Assembly (NCBI GenBank): GCA_947044405.1
Contig: CAMRHE010000028.1
Coordinates: 8,020,001 to 8,084,000 of the forward strand
DNA from: Leptodactylus fallax
Lineage: Eukaryota > Chordata > Amphibia > Anura > Leptodactylidae
Direction: 5' to 3'
Length of the DNA stretch: 64,000 bases
The position numbers and the translations under genes were made by a program. Shown one piece after another: positions 25,701-40,700 of this stretch. Position 1 is the first letter of the stretch; each line of letters opens with the position of its first letter. The notes beneath the pieces are model-generated. The model saw only the letters and a list, made by a program, of their open reading frames with translations, made no database searches and was not told the origin of the DNA.

Positions 25701-28700
25701 CTTATCTTGAAGGCATCCTGAGTCAGAGCTGGTGGCGTTCTTTACTATGCCAGGTTTCCTGCATATGGACTTGAAAGTCTCTGAACAGTTTTTCACATGC
25801 CAGCGACCAGTCTAGAGAGAAGAATACAATTTTTATTATTTTCCTATGGTAATGATCTAGCACGTTAATCTGCAAGAGAACCAATATAAGGTGACTTGTT
25901 ACACGTGTACTATAGTACTAGAAGCAATAAACCCCAACAATGGAGCACAATGTACCGCGCGGCTCCCACAAGGTCCTGTAGAAGCAGAAGAATCCCTACT
26001 AGATGTGTCGTTCATATATCACTCGGTATATGGCAAATATTAAAACACCTACCAGTCCTGAAAAGGACACGCAGTTTGGAGTCATGTTGAATGGGGGTAA
26101 TGGTTCTTTTTGATCCCAGTAGGTAAAGTGCGCCTCCGTTCCATCAGACCACTGAAAAAGCGGCGGGACTGACTCGCTCCGAAATCCCGACCAGATATTT
26201 TCATTCTCTGAAAAGTGAGTAAAATACAAAACAATCATTTACATGAAGTTTAATTTTTTTTTTTCATTTTAGAATAAAAAAAGTCTAAAAACTTTAACTC
26301 TTGGAATGAAGTGTTAGCGAGCAATAATTTCTCTGGATATAACGGGTTGTTTTCAGGATGGAATTAAGGGCAATGGATACATCGGACATGAAAAAATTAT
26401 TTTTGCAGATTTTAATAGTTAAAGAAGTTGGACTAAGTTTAAGGCCACAATCGTCATTTAATTTCAGACTGATGTGCTGTTTGCAACCTGCTAGTTGAGC
26501 AAAGTATTCAGCTTTTCTCATATGGACACGTCAAGAACACATGATGGATGTGAAGTCTGTGTTTCTGTACAGTGTATGAGACATTGTGTGCGTAATATGT
26601 ATATATACATACACACACACTGAAAACACATGCTTTACACCTCATTTTCTATGTGCTTTAGACACTTTCTAACAGTTTGTGCGTCTCATCCAACATGTGG
26701 GCGGTCTTCTTGAAAAGGGGTGTGGCTTAACATGCTAATCTGCGCACCACAATTTTGGAAGTTGCACATTTTTGCGCTGAAATTTGGTCAGAAACTAGGC
26801 CAACTAATACAGGTGCATCTCAATAAATTAGAATATCTTTGAAACGTTTATTTATTTCAGTAATTAAATTAAAAAAGTGACCTCCTATATTTTCTAGATT
26901 CTTTACACACAGAATGTTCTATTTCAAGTGTTTTATTTCTGTAAATGTTGATTATGGATTACAGCTAATGAAAACCCAAATCTAAGAAAATTAGAAGATT
27001 GTAAAAAAGTTCAGTATTGTAAATTCAGTGTCACCTGCCAAGGTTTCCTAAGCCTTTAAATGGTCCCTCAGTCTGGTTCAGTAGGACACACAATCATGGA
27101 AGACGCTGATTATGGATTGTATTACTGAAATGAATGAACGTTTCAAAGACATTCTAATTTATTGAGATGCACCTGTATGTGGTGTAAAGTTAGACTAGTA
27201 GTATAATGTTGTACCGTGTTAGCCATAGAAAGTAGCAGAAGAGTGAAGAAATCAGGCGATACCTTTTAGAGGCTAACTGAGTATATTTGATAAGTAAGCT
27301 TTCGAGAGTGCTAGCTCTCTTCTTCAGACATGGTGTAATACTAGAAACTGAAAATTCACACTATTTATATATACACACAAGACATGGATTTTCAAAAGGA
27401 TCTTGGAATGACAAATGCAAAACAGGTGCATGACCTGCAGGCACATCCACACCGCTGACAGTGTACCTATCCCACAGTCACAACAGGTGCACAGAATTAG
27501 GGGGACATTCTCCTGCAGGTCTTCCAATGTGGTGTACCTCATAATGCGTGTGCAATGTCCCACCACAGGCCTCTATGTGGGGGAAACAGGGCAGAGACTT
27601 AGTGCATGAACTCACACAGATTCACCATTAATAACAGCAGAACAGATCTCCCAGTGGCCGCACATTTCTCCAGAGAAGACCACTCTATTGAAGATTTGCG
27701 GGTTGTGGTTTTAATGGGACATTTTAAGACACAGAGGGAGAGGAAAGAATGGGAATACAAGTTAATGCAAAAATTTCGAACTCTGCAATTTGGACTTAAT
27801 ATTCATGCCAGTTTCATGTCACACTATGTATGACCTTTGAGGGTCACAAATAGGTGAGGGTCACAAATAATCAGGTGGTGACCTGATTACAACAGATCCC
27901 TCTCACGCACCACAATTTTTACAGACTGTTTATTTTCTGACCTGTTCTAAATAACTTCCCTACTTATATTGCATTTAGTTATTCCAAGATCCTTTTAAAG
28001 ATCCATGTCTTGTGTGTGTAATATTGCCATAAATATCACACACCGCCATGAAACTTTGTCACCACCAGCTCGATATCTGCCAGAGAATGAAGGCTGATTA
28101 AGCTTCCATTTCCATTCTTGCAGGAGAGTTCGGCTTCTTCCCATGTGTTAGGCTCCTGTGGCATATAGCAGTACCCGTTGTATGCGGTCCAGTTAGCAGT
28201 GCACTCTGTTTCAGAGTAATGCCAATAATCTGTAGTAGAATCAGAATATGAATACAGAAATATTAACCAAGAAAAGAAGAAATGTTTTGTTTTTCCCTTC
28301 AAATTTTGAAAACAAAGAAATGTCCTGAATTTGTCCAAAGAACTTAGGATACGTTCAGAGCATTTGGCGCAGCGTCTACCTAAGAAGCCACATGAAGAAT
28401 CCCTGCAACTTTATCATCTACCGATGTCAGGGAGAAAACAACAAAAAAAAAGATGGACCCCATTATAGTCACTGAGGTCCCTCAAACCAGTCTTTATTGT
28501 TTAATCAGCTCCTCTGTTCCTATGATGGGCTACTAGAACAGATTAAAAAACACAAGTGTGAACGCAGCCTTACCCTCAGGCTCAGCGGTGGTCTCATTTG
28601 CCCTCTTCTTGCAAGCATACGGCAGGGCAGCATCACACGGATAGAGCTCAAACCGACCGGAGTTCACATTCAGCTTTCCACAACTTCCATCCAGAAGTGA

Positions 28701-31700
28701 AAATGCAGAGATTCCTAGAAGAAAATAGCAAGGACCAATGTATTTCTTGGAAGTGGATATACATAGGGTACCAATCTATCAGGAACCATATGGAGGACAA
28801 TAATCTAGTCCAAGCATTGCAGGAATTTCAAGATACTGTATAACATAGCACAGGGATGAATACCATAGTCAATGGGGTCTATGGTCTATATACAGTTCCC
28901 TTAATATACAAAGAATACAATCACCAGTTCATTGGATTCTAATATTGGTGTCTGGAAAGGTTGGGTGACTTACAATATGGCTGCCATTAGATACAACCGT
29001 AACTGCTGTGTTACTGCAAACATGGCCGCACACATTCCTGGTGACTGGGTAACAACCCTACTCTTATGTTCACCCCATAAGGAATATACAGAGCCACAAC
29101 AAGCTGCTGATAAAGACCCTTTAAATATGGGGGCCAAGCCCTGGTTGGTCCCAACCCCTTTGCTAATGGGTTATAGAAACCTTTGCTGGACGTCATCTCC
29201 AGAAAAACTGCATTGTTAGCAAAACAGGGGAAGGAGATTGCCCCAATGATCATGGAATGTGGAGGAGGTAAACACCATACCCTTCTGTTTTGGGTGGGAA
29301 CGACTGGCATTAAGAGAAAAAAAAGATTAGCAATTCCACTTTTTTTATGCAGTTTTTTTGTCCAGCCATATCAAATATGTATTTTTTATGGTGAGCTATT
29401 AAAACGGCTTCCCAGACTAACATATTGATTGACTATCCTTAACAAAGGTTATCAATATCAGAACAGTTGGGGTCTGAAGTCTGCGACCCCTGCCAACCAG
29501 CTATGTGAAGCGGGTGCTGTGCTCACATGCGCTTTGGCTTCTTCACTGTGCCGATGACATCATGTCTATTGGCAATGCCAAGCACAACCCCTACACAATT
29601 TACAGTTCTGATTGGCATTCAGTGGCCAATTGAATGCCAACCAACCATAGGTATTAGTGGTATATCTGACTAAGTATGGTCTGTGTTAGAAGATATGACA
29701 CGGTTTTGGCTCACGTACCTTCATCCCAGTTGATAAAACTCAAGGGGCTATTATCGGACCACTGCCAGCCACCACTGCTCTCCAAACGATTAAGGCCAAT
29801 CCATATGGCATCTGGGAGATCATCAATTTCTGCAAAAAAAAATAATAAATAAAAATAAAGATTTTTACATCTTTCTTATCTTCATACATTGGCCCACAGG
29901 TAAAGAAGAAAGTCTACCGAAAAATACATAATCGTCCTGGTAGGATAAGATTAGGACAGTAAAAACAGAAATAGCAAGCTGTAATATGGTTGTATGTGCA
30001 AGACCCTATACCTAACCGGATCGCTATTACGCCCAACCCACATACACATGCACTCTCAGCTTGAGATGTTTTCTTAATGGGATGGTCCAGTATGCCCCAT
30101 ACTTTTTCCCCTAACATTTCATAAACATCAGCTGGGTGGCCAATTCTGCTGAAATCTGTGGATTTAGCTGATGTCTGTCCAATCTGTATGGTCTGTAACG
30201 TATCTAACCTGGAGTCTGTATGGCAGAACATGCACTCCAGCTACACCTGGCGCTGTAAACACACACCCTGTACATATATTATTCCATGAAACACGGCACG
30301 AATTCTTCCAGGGGCATACGGAGGTACAGAAAAGGCCAGAAAATGCACTTCTAGAGATGCCCTATAGTAGCCCTGCATAAAGTTTATGCCGCGATGTGCG
30401 TTTCCATGCACTGCAAAGACTGCACTTAAAAGGTCCACAGATCAGACCCGCAGGTTCATTGCGAGCCACCCTGCGGTGCCCAAATGTGGCATCAGAAACG
30501 TCTCTTTTGTAAGATGACCGCAGTGGAGTTTTTGTGTATAGCGGTTTCATCCCACGTTCCAAAAACACTCACAGGTTAACTGGTTTTTCACAACTGGTGC
30601 TATATTAAACTGGTGCTGTATAAACATATATGAACATGCTGGTGCTAGATAAACCACAGGAAATAAAAGATCTCAAGATAAAGATAGAAAAGATATCTAA
30701 AGATCATTACATTTCAACATGGAGTTTTACCTATGAAAACAAAAAAGTATCAAAAAAGAAGCGCATAGCGGGTGGCAATACATAGGCACCATTCATATTT
30801 ACAGAACTTCAAGGGGATTTCCATGAATTTGACAGACAGCGAAAAGGTTTTCTTAGAAATTTGACCATAGACTAAAATGTAACAAGGGAATTTTTTTTTT
30901 TTTTTTGTCATAGAAAACCCATTTCTCTTCATATGGACATTTTTGTTTTATAGACTGCACTATTGAGACTAGAGGTATTCGGCGATAAGAGGACCCTGCA
31001 CAGTATAATATTAGATTTTTCTAATATCCATAACCTATCCTAATATCCCTTTACTATATACTTTAGCAGGAGGGTATAAACCAGCTGAACACTCTTATTC
31101 AGCGGATATGGACTCTCCCGTTCATGTCCGGAGCTCCCACTTAGGAGAGCGGTCAGGAGTTGAGGGTTGTCGAGGGGCGTCTAATCCTGCTCTTCGTCGC
31201 TCACTAGACACCGCTTGAAACATTAGACCACATCAGGCCCAAATACTGCACCATGTGAATGTAAAATCTGGACACTGCACACCAAGCACACGTGTTCAGT
31301 CCAGTACGCAGCATTTAGCAAGTGTTTGGGGATATTTCTACTGTCTGTCTGGAGTGAGGTCAGGGATGAATCATAGGGAACAATGGCCAACATTTGGATA
31401 AGATTTTGCTGTTGCTTATTAACCAGATACTGACAAGTTAAAGCAAACAGGTCGACACTTCTGGTCCTTTTATTCTCCTGCTCAAGTGACAAAGTTCATC
31501 CTGTTCATACCCAGTGTGTCATATTTGACTATGGTGCCAATAAGCAGGCCCTGCCAAAATTCACAAGATAATGTCCACGGGGGCAGACGGACCTCAGCGC
31601 CACATACTGGACATACATCCTTTATGGGGGAGGCACTAAGTGGGCAGAATAAATCTTTCAATTCACTGTTATTTCTTCCCTTCACTGCCCCCCTAGACTT

Positions 31701-34700
31701 TACAACTAAAAAACATACATGGGCATACTTGTTCAAATCTTAAAGGGACTGTCCCATAATTAAAGGGGACAAGGCTCTAAGAAGGCGCTACAAAACAGAC
31801 AGTAAACAGTGACTAGTTCACAACGCTTGAGTGCCACAGCCCCTTCAAACAGCTGATCAGCAGGGGTCCTGGGTGTCGGACCCCAATGATCTTTATTGAT
31901 GACCTATCTTGAGGCCAAGTCATCAATAATAAAACTGCACAATCCCTTTAAAGGGACTCTATAGGAATAGAAAAACATGGCTGCTTTTTTCCAAAAACAG
32001 CGCCACGCTTGCCCAAATGTTGACTGTAGCATTGAAGCTCAGCCCTATTGGTTTCAATGTAGCTGAGATGCAATATCAGACACAGCCTGTTTAACATGAA
32101 TAGCGCCCTCCTGTACACCTCCTAATGGAGGCCAAAAGAGCGCTGTTCTGGCCTCTGTCGCTATAATGTCAGCCTATGGGTCCGTTTAACATATGGACCA
32201 GGAGCTTTGTAGCCCTAATCTTATAGGATGTCATATGGTTTAGTCATTAAGTCCTAAAACAAGCTGGTCACTTAGGGGTTAAACAACATTTGGTTTTCTT
32301 TTCTTCCTTAAAAAAGGAAAAAATATCTTTGCTTATCCATTTCTTAAAATATTTTTCTCTGCTTTTTTGATAGAGAGCTCAGATTTGGTATACTGCCCTC
32401 TAGGGGTAATACAAAATGGTGTCCACAGTCCCTCCTGGGACTCTCATTGTAAATACTGACAACATGAAAGGCACTGCTAGCCCCGAGCCGGAGGTGAATA
32501 AACACAACACAGAATGTCAGATAATTCAGTACTCACCCATGATGTACTGTAACTCTTCAGGACTGGATATACTCAGTAAATCGGCAGCCTGGCTTTGACA
32601 AGACATATAGGCTTCCTTCCACTTCAGGACAGAGCGGGCATTGAACTGGTAGCATTGCTGGAGGCTCGAGTTCTGGATCCAGGAGCCATTACAGCCACTC
32701 ACTACAACAACAACAACATCATAGGAAGTAGATAAGATCCTGAAGATGTTCTGCAGCAGCTGGGCATCTGCCAGCTCACTGTATTCATCGTACATTGAAA
32801 GAATTGTACTGCTGAGGCCATAAAACATTTGTCAGTTTTAGTACAGTTTTAGTTTTACAGGTACGAGCCCATGGGCACAGATTGGTAAGCAAATCTTCTT
32901 TACTATTTTAGAATGTAGTAGAATACAATATTACAATGGTTAGAAAGCAAAAAATGTAAAAGGCAAACCCAGCACACAGGCCCCATAGAGCCATATGGAG
33001 ATCTTAGAATGGGGAAAAACAGCCAATAGCCAAGGGTTTCAGAAACCGGACCCATGGCGATCGGCTGATTGTTGGGAGCGTATCTTAAAAAAACAGGGTG
33101 TCCTGATAAGTCAGCCACTTTAAGAGAATGTTCACATATCAAATTAAAATCCAACATGTACGTCTATGGAAAACAAGTGGGGCCGACCCTTTCTGCTACA
33201 GTTTTAACGGACGAGGATCTGCACAAGGATTAGCCCCATTAACACTCAATGTGGCTACTTGCACGAGGCAGCATGTTAACAATTTCAGCATCCGATTCTT
33301 TTCTGCAGCAGATTGTCATCAGATTTGAAATGAACCAATGTGGAAAGTGTGATCGTAACCTAAAAGAATCATGATTGAACTTTTCCATCCCCTTAGGGTA
33401 CATGTACAGGATTCACCTGCAGAAAATCCACCTGTATACACACAGAAATCTGCAGCAACTGTCAGGGATTTCAACATGCGGATTTTCAACCTATTTTTTT
33501 GAGATCTGAGCCGGAAAAAAATTGACTTTAAATAAAATCCTCGCTATAGGTCAATTTCTGCACAGAAAAAAAAAAAATCTGCATCATGTGTATTAGAAAT
33601 TTCTCATTAGCTTTAATGCTAATGAATTACAGTGTGGATCTTCTGCATCCACATGGAAAATCTGCATGTAATCCTGATCATGTGCACATACCCTGACATG
33701 TCGTACATAGTTTGTATAGTGATGAAGGTCTCAGATCCCGGACCGTTACCATCCATGACATACAAAGGAATCTGTGCACAGGCCAAAGGAGAAGTGCTGG
33801 TATGTAGACGATATCCGGGGTGTTGTATTAGGTACCATAAAACCAATTCACTAATCTGGGATTTTCCAGCAGATTTTCAGTGCCCAATGAACGTTCATGT
33901 TCGGCAAATGACTGGTACCGAGATCTCTATACATCACAAAGAAATACATCTAACCTGGCTTTAAGCAGTTTCCTATAAGAACATTGTCATCAAAGTTTTG
34001 GGAGGTCGCACACCACTCCTGATCGCCATCATCTTCAAGAATACAGTCATGATGCCACTTCCCCTTATAAAGGAACGGAAATTCACAGGGTTTTCCAGAA
34101 GAATTCCCATCCGTTGTATACACCACTAAAAGAGAAAATTAGACATAAATTATTAAAACTTGACCACGACAGAAAAAAAAAAACTGCGTTGTATAAGAAC
34201 ATGAACTATGGCTGATTTTCCATTTGCTCATGTACAGCATTGCTTACTAATGCAGAACTTCAGGACTCCAGCACCATTTTGGGACCGTGCTCTGCAATGT
34301 GTTAGTAAGTCTGTATTTTTTTTTTTATTTCACATGAAGGCTGCCAGCTATGAGGTTTTAGGAATATGAGCCAGCTTCCCACCAGAGAGGTTTCACATAT
34401 ATCAACTGGATAGGCTATAAATGTCAGATCAATGGTCGATCAATCACTACACAACGTACAGATTCCCAGAGGTGGGCAGCAAGTCTTCAGTTCTCAGGAT
34501 CAGTATAGGTCCCAGTGGTCAGACCTCCGCCGATTAGATGAATGCATTCTGGAGGGCCACTATACAGCTAGATGAAAATATTACCTGCCTCACATGTCTT
34601 AGTATTACCCTGTTACCTAGCCCTTGCCTTAAATTAGGGCCCCCTTAGCTCTGTTACCAAGAAGATTGTGATTGGGGCCCCACAGTGATAGTAATGTCTG

Positions 34701-37700
34701 TATGTAGGGCAGCGAGGGTACTTTGCCAGGCACCACTCTTGCAGGGGTTGGGGGGCTAGGGGACCACTAGCTACCTGGGACAGCGGCCCACCAGGGGATT
34801 CACCTGCTCCCCTATGGGCCAGTACAAGCCTGATTTTCTGTCCGGGACTTCTGGACAGTGTTAGGGATTCTCATCCGAACTCGTCCACACTGTGGGACAG
34901 AATTGACACTGAAAGGGCTTTTCCAGGATCACTCAAAAAGCTGGGTGGGGTAGAATAAAAATAAAGCGATATTCATCTGCATCAGTCTTCCGTTCAGGTG
35001 TTGCGTCCCCCGCTTCATAGGTTGTTGGTACTGGTCAGGCTGGAAGTGCTGAGGATTCATCTTCTGCATCCATCAGGCACCAGATGGAACGAGGGATGTA
35101 ATGCCCAAATGGAGGACTGGGTGTAAGTGAGTATCACTACCCTGGGCCCTTCCTGGGTTTTCCAGCGATTCTGGGAAACCCTTTTAAATCTGCAGAATGT
35201 CAACTTAAAGGGGTTGTCCCGTTTTTAGTAAATAAAGGTTATTGTTTGTATAATGAAAAGGTGTACAATTTTCCAAAATACTTTCCGTATCAATTCCTCG
35301 CGGTTTTCTAGATCTCTGCTCGCTGTCATTCATTCTGTTTACTGCCAGTGGATAAAAATCAGTCCATGGTCATGTGATGTACAGTCCCTGGTCATGTGAT
35401 ATACGGTCAGTGGTCATGTGATGGACACACAGGTGCACAGCTTGTTACCAGGCAGATGTCTGATTACTGATCACATGACCATGGACTGATTTGTATCCAC
35501 AGACAGCAAGCAGAATGAATGACAGCAAGCAGAGATCTACAAAACCATGAGGAATCGATACAGAAAGTATATTGGAAAACTGTACAACTTTTTACTATAC
35601 AAAAAATAGCGCTGGTCTCCCAATATTGGTCTGAAACTGGACAACCCCTTTAAGTTGTGGATTTCACTATCAGTATTACTCCTTGCGCAGGGTAAAATCC
35701 ACAACAAAATCATAAATCAACATGTGGATTGTGCTGAATTCACAATGCAATTTTTCAGTTGCAATTTTCATCCCGTGTAAACATACCCATAAAGGTCCTG
35801 ACCATTGTTCATCGACTTACGGCAAACTGAACTAAAATAGGAAGTCACAGCATTGATAAAAGTATCTTCTCTACATTATCCATTTTGCTTAGCCGCTGCC
35901 TGCAATATTTATACAATGTTATATTTATTTCAATAGTAGATCTAGTAGATCTGAGAAAGAAACCCAGTGGAAGTACAGAACGGGTGAGACTACAAGGGTA
36001 TGTTCACGTCAGGGATGGGGAGTCGGTAGAGCAAACCACTGACCATAGCCCGACTCCTTCATAAATGGCTGAGAGCCAGGGTCAGACAGAAGCAGTAAGC
36101 AGATTCTCTAATTCATCATGTCCTATGAACGTAAATATAGAACAAACCAATCATCTAATTACACATAATTATATAATATAATAGTCATTTTATTTTGAAG
36201 TCGGAGTTGACTCCACTCAAAACTGGTCACGACGACGACTCTGCAGCCCTGTCACGGGTTGAATTTGGCTATGGTATATCAGATACCTATTCACACAAGC
36301 ATGTACGAAGGAGGTGCCAGTTGTGTATAAAGATTAGTCCCATTCACTGGTGCAAATTCACCGCTTGCCATAAAGGAATTCACAAGAAGAATGAACATGC
36401 TCTTTCTTCTCATGGATTTAATTTTCAATAGAACGGACAATCCGGGCAGGTTTGAATGGGTGAATGGGTTATAAAATACCATAGACACGTGGATCGGAGG
36501 AGGAACGTTAGCAGGTTCATCAGGTCAGAGATGTGAAAACTGCACCTAAATCCTAATCAAATCCTGAAAGTGCAAAAGGGATGAAGATTTGGCGCTAGTC
36601 CCCAGGAGCAGCGCTCATACTGCGTCACATGTGGTGGAGGGGACATATTGACCTATGACCTATGGAGTGGAGGAGCAGTAAAGTGTATGCTGTGTCCCTG
36701 TATGAAAAGGTAACCTAGACTTTGTACACTTCCCAAATGCACAGAACTGGAGCAGGTAAAGTTGTTACTAGGATTGTAGATTGTAGGACGGGGGGCAGGA
36801 ATGTTCCCGCAGTTGTGTAAAACGTCCGCACCTCACTCTTGTCCCTTCGCTCAACCATAACCACGCTTCTTATCCACACATATAATATGATAACGCTGCT
36901 GCCAACATATTGTCTTACATAGAAACTGCCAGCATTTCCTTAATAACAACATAACTTTTGGCAGGTTCACATTTTCTCTCCAGTAAATCCCACAGTCTTG
37001 GATAGGCATCAAGGGGTTCAGCTGGTTAGAGGGTCTATGGTAGTAACTGTTGCAGCACCCAATATATTGGTATGGGGGACAGTTATTGACCACGTGTTCA
37101 CCCCTTTCCATCTTCTCCACTGAAGAGAATAGAGCTGAGCTGCAATATCATTCACAGCCTGTGGAGAGGGGTGGCGCTGTTGTAGGAAGAAATCAGGTTC
37201 TTCCTTTCAGTTCTGTACAATACGGGGAGGACAGCCGACTAGTCACCACTATATAAATAATACTACCCAGGGCAGAGAAAGGTAAATGGCTATAATGAAC
37301 GACAATTTTTTTTTTTTTAACTTTTTTCTCTCATAAAAGGTAAGTACAGGATATTTTGGAAAAACATTTCTATTCTTAGAAAATTCCTTTAAGATATAAA
37401 GCCATAAAGCGAAACAAAGGTGAAGAGGAGACATTTTACAGGTTGCTCATTCCACACCCTTGCTTGTAGTTTATTTAATACGATTGGTTGTGCTGGTTCC
37501 TCATTCATATACTTTTACTGGAACATTTCAAGGGTATGCAAAACTTGTCCTGTGCTATTTTGTTTACACCCATGAAGCTGCTGGACCCCAACACAAAATC
37601 GTACCAGGCCCCCAACTACCCTGTTGGCACCTCTATCCTGGATACAAGATGAGATACGGCAGGACATGGAGGTATACAGGCTCTGTATGGTATCCTACAG

Positions 37701-40700
37701 TACATTTACCACAGATGTTACAGCTGGGCCTGTAGTCTGGATACAAGATGAGATACGGCAGGACATGGAGGTATACAGGCTCTGTATGGTATCCTGCAGT
37801 ACATTTACCACAGATGTTACAGCTGGGCCTGTAGTCTGGATACAAGATGAGATACGGCAGGACATGGAGGTATACAGGCTCTGTATGGTATCCTGCAGTA
37901 CATTTACCACAGATGTTACAGCTGGGCCTGTAGCCTGGATACAAGATGAGATACGGCAGGACATGGAGGTATACAAGTTCTGTATGGTATCCTGCAGTAC
38001 ATTTACCACAGATGTTACAGCTGGGCCTGTAGTCTGGATACAAGATGAGATACGGCAGGACATGGAGGTATACAGGCTCAGTATGGTATCCTGCAGTACA
38101 TTTACCACAGATGTTATAGCTGGGCCTGTAGTCTGGATACAAGATGAGATACAGCAGGACATGGAGGTATACAGGTTCTGTATGGTATCCTGCAGTACAT
38201 TTACCACAGATATTACAGCCGAGCCTGTAGTCTGGATACAAGATGAGATACAACAGGACATGGAGGTATACAGGCTCTGTATGGTATCCTGCAGTACATT
38301 TACCACAGATGTTATAGCTGGGCCTGTAGTCTGGATACAAGATGAGATACAACAGGACATGGAGGTATACAGGCTCTGTATGGTATCCTGCAGTACATTT
38401 ACCACAGATGTTACAGCTGGGCCTGTAGTCTGGATACAAGATGAGAAACGGCAGGACATGGAGGTATACAGGCTCAGTATGGTATCCTGCAGTACATTTA
38501 CCACACATGTTACAGCTGGGCCTGTAGTCTGGATACAAGACGAGACACGGCAGGACATGGAGGTATACAGGTTCTGTATGGTATCCTGCAGTACATTTAC
38601 CACACATGTTACAGCTGGGCCTGTAGTCTGGATACAAGATGAGATACGGCAGGACATGGAGGTATACAGGCTCTGTATGGTATCCTGCAGTACATTTACC
38701 ACAGATGTTACAGCTGGGCCTGTAGTCTGGATACTAGATGAGATACAGCAGGACATGGAGGTATACAGGTTCTGTATGGTATCCTGCAGTACATTTACCA
38801 CAGATGTTACAGCTGGGCCTGTAGTCTGGATATAAGATGAGATACGGCAGGACATGGAGGTATACAGGTTCTGTATGGTATCCTGCAGTACATTTACCAC
38901 AGATGTTACAGCTGGGCCTGTAGCCTGGATACAAGATGAGATACGGCAGGACATGGAGGTATACAGGCTCTGTATGGTATCCTGCAGTACATTTACCACA
39001 GATGTTACAGCTGGGCCTGTAGTCTGGATATAAGATGAGATACGGCAGGACATGGAGGTATACAGGCTCTGTATGGTATCCTGCAGTACATTTACCACAG
39101 ATGTTACAGCTGGGCCTGTAGTCTGGATACAAGATGAGATACGGCAGGACATGGAGGTATACAGGCTCTGTATGGTATCCTGCAGTACATTTATCACAGA
39201 TGTTACAGCTGGGCCTGTAGTCTGGATACAAGATGAGATACGGCAGGACATGGAGGTATACAGGCTCTGTATGGTATCCTGCAGTACATTTACCACACAT
39301 GTTACAGCTGGGCCTGTAGTCTGGATACAAGACGAGACACGGCAGGACATGGAGGTATACAGGTTCTGTATGGTATCCTGCAGTACATTTACCACACATG
39401 TTACAGCTGGGCCTGTAGTCTGGATACAAGATGAGATACGGCAGGACATGGAGGTATACAGGCTCTGTATGGTATCCTGCAGTACATTTACCACAGATGT
39501 TACAGCTGGGCCTGTAGTCTGGATACTAGATGAGATACGGCAGGACATGGAGGTATACAGGTTCTGTATGGTATCCTGCAGTACATTTACCACAGATGTT
39601 ACAGCTGGGCCTGTAGTCTGGATATAAGATGAGATACGGCAGGACATGGAGGTATACAGGTTCTGTATGGTATCCTGCAGTACATTTACCACAGATGTTA
39701 CAGCTGGGCCTGTAGTCTGGATACAAGATGAGATACGGCAGGACATGGAGGTATACAGGCTCTGTATGGTATCCTGCAGTACATTTACCACAGATGTTAC
39801 AGCTGGGCCTGTAGTCTGGATACAAGATGAGATACGGCAGGACATGGAGGTATACAGGCTCTGTATGGTATCCTGCAGTACATTTATCACAGATGTTACA
39901 GCTGGGCCTGTAGTCTGGATACAAGATGAGATACGGCAGGACATGGAGGTATACAGGCTCTGTATGGTATCCTGCAGTACGTTTAGCACGGTGGCTCAGT
40001 GGTTAGCACTGCAGCCTTGCAGTTGTGGAGTCCTGGGTTCGAATCCTACCAAGAACAACATCTGCAAGGAGTTTGTATGTGGGTTTCATCCCACACTCCA
40101 AAGATATGCTGATAGGGAATGTAGATTGTGAGCCCTATATGGGACAGTGACTGTCAATGTCTGTAAAGCGCAGCGGAATATGATGGTGCTATATAAGTAA
40201 GCATAATAAATGTTACAGCAGGTCCTGCACACTCATAGGTTGGTGACGTCCCAGCTAGTCCTATAAATGGTGGATTGGTGATAAATCTGGTATGAATGGG
40301 CAAGCATTATCCTGCTGGTATCAGTTGTCCACTCTACCATTAGAGACAACACGTGACGGAAGGATGTCCTGTACATATCATTGAGCTGTTAGTGTCCTCA
40401 TATCACTACTAGGGGTGTCCTATGTGATGGCCCCCACACCAGCAGGGGGCAGTGTGTCGATCCACAGTACAGGAAGGATTGAAGCGCTCACCATGAGGCC
40501 TCCATACCCCAACTCGACCGTCAACAGATCCTGGATTCATCACTACAGATGATACAGATCCAGTCTGTACAGTCCAGGTTTCTTGGTCATGACTGCAGAT
40601 GAAGATTACGATGACTGGTTGTCAATGGCAGAACATGGAATAGGTGCTGTGATGCAAAATTGCTCTGCCTGAAAATGGTGCCGGCAGAGAGAGGGGGTGT

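Larger units (their letters stand above)
34126..37633 (-). other. LY75 intron 2, proximal part
   Basis: Contains two recognised MITEs (35209-35649, 36010-36251). The remaining DNA shows no gene. Confidence 0.6.

Noticed and set aside
37624..39989. Long open frames of 403, 334, 764, 231 and 191 codons on both strands
   Set aside because: They are translations of a 99-bp tandem repeat whose length is a multiple of three. They overlap each other on both strands, and some copies carry in-frame stops.
39984..40060. A tRNA gene
   Set aside because: The A-box and B-box are those of a tRNA-derived SINE head; the expected cloverleaf 3' end is replaced by the SINE body.
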